Positions 1-3,859 of a stretch of 5,974 nt of DNA are shown in pieces. The position numbers and the translations under genes were made by a program. How positions within the stretch are numbered: position 1 is the stretch's first letter; every line of letters starts with the position of its first letter. Location of the stretch: assembly GCA_001781275.1 (NCBI GenBank), contig MFLH01000054.1:1-5974 (forward strand), in the 5' to 3' direction. Below the pieces are notes generated by a model that saw only the letters and a program-made list of their open reading frames with translations, did not search any database and was not told where the DNA came from. This DNA is from Candidatus Kaiserbacteria bacterium RIFCSPHIGHO2_02_FULL_54_11b (GTDB taxonomy: Bacteria > Patescibacteriota > Minisyncoccia > Phycocordibacterales > UBA2100).

Positions 1-91
1 GGGTCTGCAACCCGACCCCATGAAGCCGGAATCGCTAGTAATCGCGGGTCAGCCATACCGCGGTGAATACGTTCTCAAGCTTTGTACTCAC
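1..91 (+). rRNA. rrs: 16S rRNA, 3' region, exon 1 (partial, upstream part outside window)
   Basis: This is the small-subunit rRNA just before helix 44. Diagnostic stretches are GAAGCCGGAATCGCTAGTAA, CCGCGGTGAATACG and TTGTACTCAC, which match the conserved region around E. coli 1330-1399. The gene enters from outside the window. The exon stops at base 91, equivalent to C1399, where the sequence departs abruptly from rRNA and resumes at 941 with CGCCCGTCAA. TTGTACTCAC in place of TTGTACACAC is a form I associate with CPR bacteria. Bases 76-81 read CAAGCT where most bacteria have CGGGCC or CGGGTC. That strand belongs to helix 28, so the upstream partner strand should carry matching changes. Confidence 0.97.
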
Positions 92-336
92 AATAAAAGC
101 GCACAGCAGTGCGCGTATCTATGCGGTTAAAATCCGCACCTCTCGTCACCCGGCGAGAGCGTAGCTGAAGGATAGCCGATTGCCCGCGAGGGCATCGGTG
201 GAGGATCCGGAAGCAAAGAACAGCCAATTCACACAAAAAGCCGATCGACCTATCAATGGGCGGTGAGGATAGGGAAGATCCTAGAAAAGCTTGAAATGGA
301 TGTTTTAGAACAGATACGTGCGTTACCTGTGGAGAT

Positions 337-387
337 CTGACGCTGGTATCCCAGAAATGGGATACAATGAATCTGACGCAGCGTCAG
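337..387 (+). other. Long stem-loop in the 16S insertion before the endonuclease ORF
   Basis: CTGACGCTG (337-345) pairs fully with CAGCGTCAG (379-387). Directly inside it GTATCCC (346-352) pairs with GGGATAC (359-365) around the loop AGAAAT. A 13-base bulge (366-378) on the 3' side repeats CTGACG. This makes 16 pairs in two stacked stems ending 31 bases before the ATG at 419. It is probably a peripheral domain of the intron RNA. Confidence 0.75.
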
Positions 388-418
388 AAGTCAGCTGAGT
401 CGTAGTATTTGCACTCAT

Positions 419-874
419 ATGCAAAAAAGGACTCACTCAAAACAAAATCTTAATCCCGAGTATGTTGTCGGGCTCGTAGATGGTGAAGGAAGCTTCACAA
501 TCTACGTACGGAATCCAGATGTCGAGAGGAAGGTCGTTCGGCGAGTAATGGTAGAACCAAAATTCTACATAAAACTCATCGAGCGCGACAAAGATATCCT
601 CTACGCATTGCAGGATTTTTTCGGAGCAGGGAGCGTCTATTTCCAAAAAGACACCCGCCCGAATCATCAGCATTGTTATCGCTACGAGGTCTTCCGGTGG
701 GAAGAACTTCAAACGATAATTATCCCGTTCTTCAAGCAATATAAGCTCAAATTCGCGTCGAAACGGCACGATTTCGAGATATTTTGCCTGATGATGCAAC
801 TTCTTGAAAAAGGAACTCATCGAACGGAAAAGGGCTTAAGAGAGCTGTTCAACTTGAAACAGCAAATGCACTGA
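419..874 (+). CDS. Single-motif LAGLIDADG homing endonuclease inside the 16S insertion
   Basis: A 151-residue protein with one LAGLIDADG motif, VVGLVDGEG, at residues 16-24 followed by SFTIYV. The catalytic acid position is Glu23 (DGEG form), common in this family. The length and single motif fit a homodimeric LAGLIDADG_1 type enzyme that cuts intron-less 16S alleles to spread the insertion; some relatives also act as maturases. The rest (IKLIERDKDILYALQDFFG, then a HCYRYEVF strand and FFKQYKLKFASKRHDFEIF) matches the alpha-beta fold of the family. The start is the ATG at 419 in the context CATATG. No SD is present; TAGTAT at 403-408 is a possible -10 box, though transcription as part of the rRNA precursor is also possible. 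The long stem at 337-387 lies directly upstream. The ORF looks intact, so the element may still be mobile. The exact cut site cannot be read from the sequence. Confidence 0.92.
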   Translation: MQKRTHSKQNLNPEYVVGLVDGEGSFTIYVRNPDVERKVVRRVMVEPKFYIKLIERDKDILYALQDFFGAGSVYFQKDTRPNHQHCYRYEVFRWEELQTIIIPFFKQYKLKFASKRHDFEIFCLMMQLLEKGTHRTEKGLRELFNLKQQMH

Positions 875-940
875 GCTCGCGTAGTGCGGGAAATCCGCTC
901 GCTACGTGGGAACTTCAATTCTTAGATTCAAGAAAACATT

Positions 941-1090
941 CGCCCGTCAAGTCAGGGAAGTTGGGAGTGCCCGAAGGACATACTCGTTATGTACCAAGGC
1001 AAACTCAATGACAAAGACTAAGTCGTAACAAGGCACGGGTAGCGGAAGCTGCTCGTGGAATCATTCAAAAAAGATCTGCTGCTCTCCTCC
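941..1090 (+). rRNA. rrs: 16S rRNA, exon 2, 3' end (helix 44 strand, helix 45, abnormal tail)
   Basis: 16S sequence resumes with CGCCCGTCAA and runs through CTAAGTCGTAACAAGG, with both decoding adenines (A1492 and A1493 equivalents) kept. Helix 45 is perfect: CACGGGTAGC, GGAA loop, GCTGCTCGTG (1034-1057). After it the normal GGATCACCTCC is not there. The sequence reads GGAATCATTCAAAA, and the first CCTCC is at 1086-1090, in CTCCTCCGGGAG, about 26 bases past helix 45 instead of about 5. I set the end at 1090 so as to include that CCTCC. If the tail is of normal length, the gene ends near 1070 and has no anti-Shine-Dalgarno. The end is therefore uncertain, while the gene identity is not. Confidence 0.9.
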
Positions 1091-1112
1091 GGGAGAAAGG
1101 CTTATCGTCGAT

Positions 1113-1137
1113 TTCTGTGTCTCAGCTGAGCACAGAA
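1113..1137 (+). other. Post-16S hairpin, possible rRNA processing site
   Basis: TTCTGTG (1113-1119) pairs with CACAGAA (1131-1137) around TCTCAGCTGAG, whose inner CTCA/TGAG can extend the stem. It lies just past the 16S 3' end, where many bacteria have RNase III-type processing stems. No run of T follows, so it is not a terminator. The processing role is inferred from position. Confidence 0.5.
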
Positions 1138-1226
1138 CGAGTAATCGCATTCAACTCCAAATGATGCGTGACGCGCGGGAAAGACCGCGGTAATGGACGG
1201 AACAAAAGAGTGTCTAAAATGTTTGC

Positions 1227-1263
1227 CCCGACGTAAAGTCGGGGGCCCGACCGAAGCGTCGGG
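1227..1263 (+). repeat. Tandem REP-like palindromes (CCCGAC...GTCGGG, two units)
   Basis: Unit 1 is CCCGAC, loop GTAAA, GTCGGG (1227-1243). Unit 2 is CCCGAC, loop CGAAGC, GTCGGG (1246-1263). They sit as an insertion inside repeat copy 1. The same core, CCGAC with a short loop and GTCGG, also in two side-by-side units, occurs at 4480-4521. The paired layout resembles REP/BIME elements of other bacteria. No RAYT transposase is in the window. Confidence 0.7.
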
Positions 1264-1284
1264 ACTGTGTGAATCGTACAATTT

Positions 1285-1322
1285 CAAAAAACGCCGACTC
1301 CCGTTTGGAGCACGGTGTTTTT
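1285..1322 (+). terminator. Intrinsic terminator, end of the 16S transcript
   Basis: An A-run is followed by ACGCCG (1291-1296), A, CTCC (1298-1301), loop CGTTT, GGAG (1307-1310), CA, CGGTGT (1313-1318) and a T-run to 1322. The A-run on the other side makes it usable in both directions. The same hairpin is at 1952-1990. It should end transcription from 16S before any 23S gene. Confidence 0.85.
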
Positions 1323-1359
1323 CGGACGGAACCCTGGGCCGTCGATGGTGCCATGCCGA

Positions 1360-1368
1360 TGTTATACT
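1360..1368 (+). promoter_or_regulatory. Extended -10 promoter for the gene at 1376 (leaderless)
   Basis: TG-T-TATACT, an extended -10 element, ends 7 bases before the ATG at 1376. A start point at the usual distance would fall on or next to the ATG. No clear -35 and no SD are seen. Confidence 0.75.
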
Positions 1369-1375
1369 TTCGGGT

Positions 1376-1744
1376 ATGAAGATAGTGTTGACTGTTGGAG
1401 GGGTAATCCTTCTCCTCCTGATTGCTTGGATAATCTTCTCACGGTATTTTTACCAAAATTCGCCGAGCATTATGGACGGTGGCTACGATCAAAAGATGCA
1501 GGAAAAGGAGCGAGAACACGTCGTTTCGCTTACGCAGCCGCTCGTCGATGAAGAGAACCGCAAACAAAAAGAGCTCGTAGGAGCGTCTGCGGGCCGATAC
1601 GGCGAGCCCGTTGCGACATTACTACCTTCAGGTCTTTGGGAAGTTCGCTGGCATTTCTCGACATCCAATACAGACCGAAGTGACCTCGTGCTCCACGTTG
1701 ATAAGAGATCAGGGGAGGTACAGAGAATCTACGCCGGAGAATAG
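1376..1744 (+). CDS. Small membrane-anchored protein, possibly PepSY-like
   Basis: A 122-residue protein of unknown role. Residues 1-23 form a signal anchor (MKIVLTVGGVILLLLIAWII) after a single Lys, so the body should lie outside the membrane. A charged helical stretch follows (about 36-62, rich in Lys and Glu). The C-terminal part, GLWEVRWHF then LVLHVDKRSGEVQRIY, has the spacing of a PepSY-type beta unit (W-V strand, then a D-K-x-G-E-V hairpin). That family call is tentative. The frame stays open back to 1193, but I chose the ATG at 1376 because an extended -10 box ends 7 bases upstream and the region before it is repeat copy 1 and its terminator. The gene lies between the two repeat copies. 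The next gene, at 2020, has a similar overall plan, with a YYQN-like tail after the anchor. Confidence 0.85.
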   Translation: MKIVLTVGGVILLLLIAWIIFSRYFYQNSPSIMDGGYDQKMQEKEREHVVSLTQPLVDEENRKQKELVGASAGRYGEPVATLLPSGLWEVRWHFSTSNTDRSDLVLHVDKRSGEVQRIYAGE

Positions 1745-1887
1745 CGATGGGTGCCTTACGAGTGCACGGTACGTCCAATGTGCGTGACACATCGGGAAAG
1801 ACCGCGGTAATGGACGGAACCCCGGTAGGAAAGCAACGCTTCCTACGGGGCAGGCAAAAGAGTGTTAAATGTTTGCTGTGTGCTCCC

Positions 1888-1918
1888 GATTTGTCCACGC
1901 GCAGCGTGGCTACAAATC
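1888..1918 (+). other. Strong hairpin inserted in repeat copy 2
   Basis: GATTTGT (1888-1894) pairs with ACAAATC (1912-1918). Stacked inside it CCACGC (1895-1900) pairs with GCGTGG (1904-1909) around the loop GCA, with only CT unpaired. This gives 13 pairs in 31 bases. It has no counterpart in copy 1. Confidence 0.7.
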
Positions 1919-1951
1919 GCAGTCCCCTTAGGGGATGAAATACGTACAAAA

Positions 1952-1990
1952 CAAAAAACGCCGACTCCTGTTTGGAGCACGGCGTTTTTT
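1952..1990 (+). terminator. Intrinsic terminator, after the gene at 1376
   Basis: ACGCCG (1958-1963), A, CTCC, loop TGTTT, GGAG, CA, CGGCGT (1980-1985), then T-run to 1990. The outer stem is perfect here, while copy 1 has one mismatch. An A-run precedes it, so it can act in both directions. It is the 3' end of repeat copy 2. Confidence 0.9.
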
Positions 1991-2005
1991 GCGTTGGTGC
2001 ATCAG

Positions 2006-2013
2006 TGTATAGT
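2006..2013 (+). promoter_or_regulatory. -10 promoter for the gene at 2020 (leaderless)
   Basis: TATAGT (2008-2013), preceded directly by TG, ends 6 bases before the ATG at 2020. The terminator T-run (1985-1990) lies 17 bases upstream and might double as a weak -35. No SD is present. Confidence 0.7.
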
Positions 2014-2019
2014 ACTCAT

Positions 2020-2379
2020 ATGAGACACACGTATGGCATATTCGTAGCGGTCATTGTTACTATCGCTATTATTGGCATATACTACCAAAATATGGACAAG
2101 GGTTTACTGAGCGAATCTGATGCTGTTGCCGTGCTCAAAGCCGCGTATCCGGAATTTCAGAACTATCCCAACAACAGCTTGCCGCCACAGACGATACGGA
2201 CCGAGAAGGAAGCGGATGGGTGGTATGTTGCGTTCGTGCAAGAGGGTTCGGGCAGACCAATACTTGGAGCGAAATGTTATTTTGTATCCAATGATAAGCA
2301 GATTCGCGAGACGGGAACCTTTGCGCCAGCGGATCTCAACGAGTCTGGTTTTTCAATAAAAACCTGCACAACGTTGTAA
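2020..2379 (+). CDS. Small membrane-anchored protein, possibly PepSY-like
   Basis: A 119-residue protein that I cannot assign to a named family with confidence. Residues 5-22 are hydrophobic (YGIFVAVIVTIAIIGIYY) after Arg and His, giving an N-terminal anchor with the rest outside. The domain begins LLSESDAVAVLKAAYPEF, a helix like the first helix of PepSY units, followed by DGWYVAFVQEGSG and KCYFVSNDKQIRETG, strands in the right order for that fold. Two cysteines, in GAKCYF and KTCTTL near the C-terminus, could pair outside the cell. I use the ATG at 2020 rather than the in-frame ATG at 1972. The latter lies inside the terminator hairpin, whereas 2020 has TATAGT 6 bases upstream and the CATATG context shared with other starts. 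A terminator follows 10 bases after the stop. Confidence 0.85.
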   Translation: MRHTYGIFVAVIVTIAIIGIYYQNMDKGLLSESDAVAVLKAAYPEFQNYPNNSLPPQTIRTEKEADGWYVAFVQEGSGRPILGAKCYFVSNDKQIRETGTFAPADLNESGFSIKTCTTL

Positions 2380-2381
2380 AC

Positions 2382-2416
2382 AAAAAACTGCCCCGAGAGG
2401 GGCGCTTTTGTGTTTT
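2382..2416 (+). terminator. Intrinsic terminator after the gene at 2020
   Basis: An A-run, then GCCCC (2390-2394), GAGA tetraloop, GGGGC (2399-2403), followed by GCTTTTGTGTTTTTT. A second, weaker hairpin with a T-run (GCTCA-GAA-TGAGC, 2443-2455, T-run 2459-2463) lies downstream. Nothing else is seen before the promoter at 2495. Confidence 0.85.
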
Positions 2417-2494
2417 TTATGAATCCCTTGGTCGGCAGACTTGCTCAGAATGAGCCCGTTTTTACTTCTCCTTCATGTTTAAAATTGGCGGATT

Positions 2495-2503
2495 TGTTAC
2501 AAT
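2495..2503 (+). promoter_or_regulatory. Extended -10 promoter for the gene at 2513
   Basis: TG-T-TACAAT ends 9 bases before the ATG at 2513. TATAGA at 2503-2508 is an alternative hexamer. Either gives a transcript with no room for an SD. Confidence 0.7.
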
Positions 2504-2512
2504 ATAGAGCAT

Positions 2513-2992
2513 ATGAATATACACAAAAATACGATTTGCCTCTGGTATGAAAAGGATGCGCTTGCTGCGGCGGAGTTTTATGCTGCTACTTTTCCGGACA
2601 GCAAAGTAGGCGCAGTTTTTCATGCACCCTCTGATTTTCCGAGTGGTAAGAAAGGCGATGTGCTGACGGTGCTGTTCACCGTTTGCGGGATTCCTTGTAT
2701 GGGCCTAAACGGCGGTCCATTCTTCAAGCAGAGTGAGGCGTTTTCTTTTCAGATCGCGACCGAAAATCAAGAAGAAACGGATCGCTACTGGAACGCTATC
2801 GTCGGCAACGGTGGCAAGGAAAGTGAGTGCGGCTGGTGCAAAGACAAATGGGGAGTCTCGTGGCAGATCACGCCGCGTGTGCTGACCGATGCTCTAGCGG
2901 CAGGAGGCGACGAGGCCAAACGTGCGTTTGACGCGATGATGACGATGCAAAAGATCGATGTCGCCGCCATCGAGGCCGCACGCCGCGGGTAA
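2513..2992 (+). CDS. PhnB-like VOC superfamily protein (3-demethylubiquinone methyltransferase-like fold)
   Basis: A 159-residue protein matching the family often labelled 3-dmu-9_3-mt or PhnB-like, within the VOC (glyoxalase/bleomycin resistance) fold. Familiar pieces appear in order: the N-terminal strand NTICLWYEKDALAAAEFY, then FPDSKVG; the strand LTVLFTVCGIPCMGLNGGP followed by EAFSFQIATENQEETDRYWNAI; then ESECGWCKDKWGVSWQITP near the C-terminus. The length is typical and the ORF complete. Despite the family label, these proteins are not methyltransferases, and no substrate can be named from sequence; a small-molecule or metal-dependent role is the usual guess. The gene is probably cytoplasmic and a single-gene unit, with an extended -10 box ending 9 bases before the ATG, CATATG context and no SD. 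No clear terminator follows the stop. Confidence 0.93.
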   Translation: MNIHKNTICLWYEKDALAAAEFYAATFPDSKVGAVFHAPSDFPSGKKGDVLTVLFTVCGIPCMGLNGGPFFKQSEAFSFQIATENQEETDRYWNAIVGNGGKESECGWCKDKWGVSWQITPRVLTDALAAGGDEAKRAFDAMMTMQKIDVAAIEAARRG

Positions 2993-3023
2993 GGGGCGGG
3001 AAGGTGTATTTGGGCTTGTTTTG

Positions 3024-3032
3024 TGGTAGGGT
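3024..3032 (+). promoter_or_regulatory. Possible extended -10 promoter for the small ORF at 3077
   Basis: TG-G-TAGGGT fits the extended -10 pattern seen elsewhere in the window. It would start a transcript near 3039 with a leader of about 38 bases that includes the SD at 3067-3071. The -10 match is weak. Confidence 0.4.
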
Positions 3033-3076
3033 GAAGTTGGAAATCCATCGCATCAAACCGACGAAAGGAGGCAAGG

Positions 3077-3241
3077 ATGCAACTGCGCATCGAGAATGGA
3101 AGGGTGCGCGTCGTGCGCACATGCTATCGCAGCGGCGGGCCCATGGATCCGTTCGACAGTTTCCTCGCGGTTCTGATGGAAGTCGCCATCAACGTGGTCT
3201 ATGTTCCGGCACGCAAGCTCGGACTGATTCATCCCCGCTGA
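3077..3241 (+). CDS. Hypothetical 54-residue protein with strong SD
   Basis: A short ORF that I do not recognise. The case for it is AAAGGAGG (3064-3071) placed 5 bases before the ATG, and a strong terminator starting 17 bases after the stop, so promoter, SD, ORF and terminator form a compact unit. The first 20 residues are basic (MQLRIENGRVRVVRTCYRSG). The middle is hydrophobic (FLAVLMEVAINVVYVPA, about 29-45) and could be an amphipathic or membrane-associated helix, and the tail is basic (ARKLGLIHPR). Longer overlapping frames on both strands have no SD and no recognisable content. It could be a small membrane peptide, a leader peptide or a toxin-like peptide; the sequence does not decide. 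Unlike most genes here, it is not leaderless. Confidence 0.65.
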   Translation: MQLRIENGRVRVVRTCYRSGGPMDPFDSFLAVLMEVAINVVYVPARKLGLIHPR

Positions 3242-3258
3242 GTGTGAACTCCGAGGAA

Positions 3259-3296
3259 GGCGCCGGCCGTGGTTAACGGTCGGCGCCATGTTTTTT
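3259..3296 (+). terminator. Strong intrinsic terminator after the 54-residue ORF
   Basis: GGCGCCGGCCGT (3259-3270) pairs with ACGGTCGGCGCC (3276-3287) around GGTTA, 12 pairs with one G-T, then ATGTTTTTT. It is a classic Rho-independent site on the + strand. Confidence 0.92.
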
Positions 3297-3350
3297 GAAT
3301 ACCTCGATTGTACACTCGCGCCGGTGCGTCCAGCACTCCCCGTCTCACCC

Positions 3351-3379
3351 TTGCAATATTCCGCAATATATGCTTAGCT
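3351..3379 (+). promoter_or_regulatory. Possible promoter for the ORF at 3432
   Basis: TTGCAA (3351-3356) lies 17 bases upstream of TTAGCT (3374-3379), which is preceded by TG-C, an extended -10. The start would fall near 3386, giving a leader of about 45 bases. Bases 3297-3350 hold no other feature I can see. Confidence 0.45.
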
Positions 3380-3406
3380 TGGTCAAGCTACCCGCACCAA
3401 CGCGGG
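3376..3406 (+). other. Two small hairpins in the leader of the ORF at 3432
   Basis: AGCTTG-GT-CAAGCT (3376-3389) is directly followed by CCCGC-ACCAAC-GCGGG (3391-3406), ending 14 bases before the SD. The second hairpin would lie in the transcript leader. It may stabilise the 5' end; no known riboswitch is recognised. Confidence 0.5.
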
Positions 3407-3431
3407 ATGCACAAATGGCAGGAGGAACGCC

Positions 3432-3743
3432 ATGATCGTTTGTGGCAAACCGTATCCCTACTCGCCACTTCCGCGTCTCGTTCCCGATCAACGGGTTCCT
3501 GATGTCGGCGGCGGATGGGATGTCGGAGCATCTACTTGCCCGTATCTCGCCAAAGTTTTGGCGGGTACTGCGAGTGAAGAGGAAGTTGCGGAGTTGAAAC
3601 GGAGAATCGCAAGGCTCGAGACCCTGCCGGATTCCCAGCAGCGCCTCAGGCTTGTCGACCGTTTTGCCGAGCTTGGGGAGTCACACTTCGCTTGTGCACA
3701 CTTCGGGCAAGCAACGCTCGACAGAGCACAAGCGGAGAGTTGA
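3432..3743 (+). CDS. Hypothetical protein, 103 residues, strong SD
   Basis: I do not recognise this protein. The start is well supported: GGAGG (3421-3425) ends 6 bases before the ATG, and a 14-bp terminator begins 15 bases after the stop. The N-terminal 35 residues are Pro- and Gly-rich (KPYPYSPLPRLVPDQRVPDVGGG) with two cysteines (C4 and the C in TCPYL). A helical part follows, VAELKRRIARLETLPDSQQRLRLVDRFAELGESHFACAHF, amphipathic and possibly coiled-coil; it ends in HFACAHFG, where His-Cys-His together with the earlier CPY could bind a metal (speculative). There is no signal peptide or membrane segment. Like the ORF at 3077 it is a stand-alone unit with a leader and SD, unlike the leaderless genes around it. 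The two may share an origin. Confidence 0.75.
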   Translation: MIVCGKPYPYSPLPRLVPDQRVPDVGGGWDVGASTCPYLAKVLAGTASEEEVAELKRRIARLETLPDSQQRLRLVDRFAELGESHFACAHFGQATLDRAQAES

Positions 3744-3758
3744 TTGGTCATCGGCGTC

Positions 3759-3797
3759 GAGGCGGCATGTGCAATGCATGTGCCGCCTCAGGTTTTT
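3759..3797 (+). terminator. Strong intrinsic terminator after the ORF at 3432
   Basis: GAGGCGGCATGTGC (3759-3772) pairs with GCATGTGCCGCCTC (3776-3789) around AAT, 14 pairs with two G-T, then AGGTTTTT. Confidence 0.92.
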
Positions 3798-3810
3798 CCA
3801 CCCCTCAAAC

Positions 3811-3843
3811 GAAAACAGTCCCGCCATTAGCGGGACTGTTTTC
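3811..3843. terminator. Bidirectional intrinsic terminator between convergent genes
   Basis: GAAAACAGTCCCGC pairs with GCGGGACTGTTTTC around CATTA. The A-run on one side and T-run on the other let it stop transcription both ways. On the minus strand it lies 17 bases past the speD stop, so it is the speD terminator and a backup for the gene at 3432. Confidence 0.92.
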
Positions 3844-3859
3844 TGTTTATTTTCGTTTC

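Larger units (their letters stand above)
92..940 (+). other. Intervening sequence (intron-like) in 16S rRNA, with homing endonuclease gene
   Basis: This is 849 bases inserted between bases equivalent to E. coli C1399 and C1400, in the decoding region. It is rich in hairpins: GCGCAC/GTGCGC (99-104/109-114), TGCGG/CCGCA (122-126/134-138), CTCTCG/CGAGAG (140-145/154-159), a long stem 337-352/359-387 just before the ORF, and CGTAG/CTACG with an inner GCGG/CCGC (880-906) just after it. The ORF sits between folded arms, a layout typical of self-splicing introns with a peripheral ORF. I could not confirm a class. The joint is C/A at the 5' side and T/C at the 3' side, without the U and terminal G of group I. 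The start is not GUGYG, no group II domain V is seen, and a bulge-helix-bulge does not form at the joint. Insertion is certain; splicing is inferred. Confidence 0.85.
1156..1322 (+). repeat. Dispersed repeat, copy 1, ending in an intrinsic terminator
   Basis: This stretch between 16S and the gene at 1376 matches 1774-1990 block by block. Shared blocks are TGCGTGAC, a 28-base exact match (1176-1203 against 1793-1820), CAAAAGAGTGT followed by TAAAATGTTTGC, then TGTGTG, CGTACAA and the 3' terminator. Relative to copy 2, copy 1 has an extra 39 bases (1227-1265) made of two tandem palindromes and lacks two insertions that copy 2 has. Removing the insertions leaves a core of roughly 130 bases. No protein reading frame is conserved between copies. 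It may be a mobile non-coding element or a structured 3' RNA. The function is unknown to me. Confidence 0.85.
1774..1990 (+). repeat. Dispersed repeat, copy 2, ending in an intrinsic terminator
   Basis: This is the second copy of the element at 1156-1322. It keeps the 28-base exact block (1793-1820), the CAAAAGAGTGT block (1855-1865), TAAATGTTTGC, TGTGTG and the terminator. It carries two insertions not in copy 1. The first is 35 bases at 1821-1855, a hairpin in which GTAGGAA pairs with TTCCTAC within CCCC/GGGG. The second is about 58 bases at 1883-1940, containing a strong hairpin (1888-1918) and CCCC-TTA-GGGG (1924-1934). The insertions fall cleanly between conserved blocks and are themselves palindromic, which suggests small mobile palindromes landing in a host repeat. 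It sits between the genes at 1376 and 2020. Confidence 0.85.

Noticed and set aside
437..820. Minus-strand frame of 127 residues
   Set aside because: It lies wholly opposite the LAGLIDADG gene, whose family match is clear.
90..945. Archaeal-type bulge-helix-bulge at the 16S insertion joints
   Set aside because: With the joints fixed at 91/92 and 940/941, the required 4-bp centre (ATAA against GCCC) does not pair.
1185..1194. CCGCGGTAAT, as in the 16S 530 loop region
   Set aside because: Only ten bases match and the flanks are unlike 16S. It recurs in both repeat copies as part of their own conserved block, so it is probably chance.
1193..1375. N-terminal extension of the gene at 1376 with a Cys-x-x-Cys string
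   Set aside because: This part is repeat copy 1, including its palindromes and terminator. The -10 box before 1376 fits the shorter start, and copy 2 does not keep the frame.
1530..1949. Minus-strand frame of 139 residues, sharing VPSITAVFP with the frame at 1102-1287
   Set aside because: The shared peptide comes only from the 28-base DNA repeat. The frame covers a real gene and hairpins and has no family features.
1972..2019. Upstream ATG for the gene at 2020
   Set aside because: It lies in the terminator hairpin and upstream of the -10 box. The anchor begins properly at 2020.
3004..3276. 90-residue frame overlapping the ORF at 3077
   Set aside because: It has no SD and ends inside the terminator stem, while the 54-residue frame has a well-placed SD and ends before the terminator.
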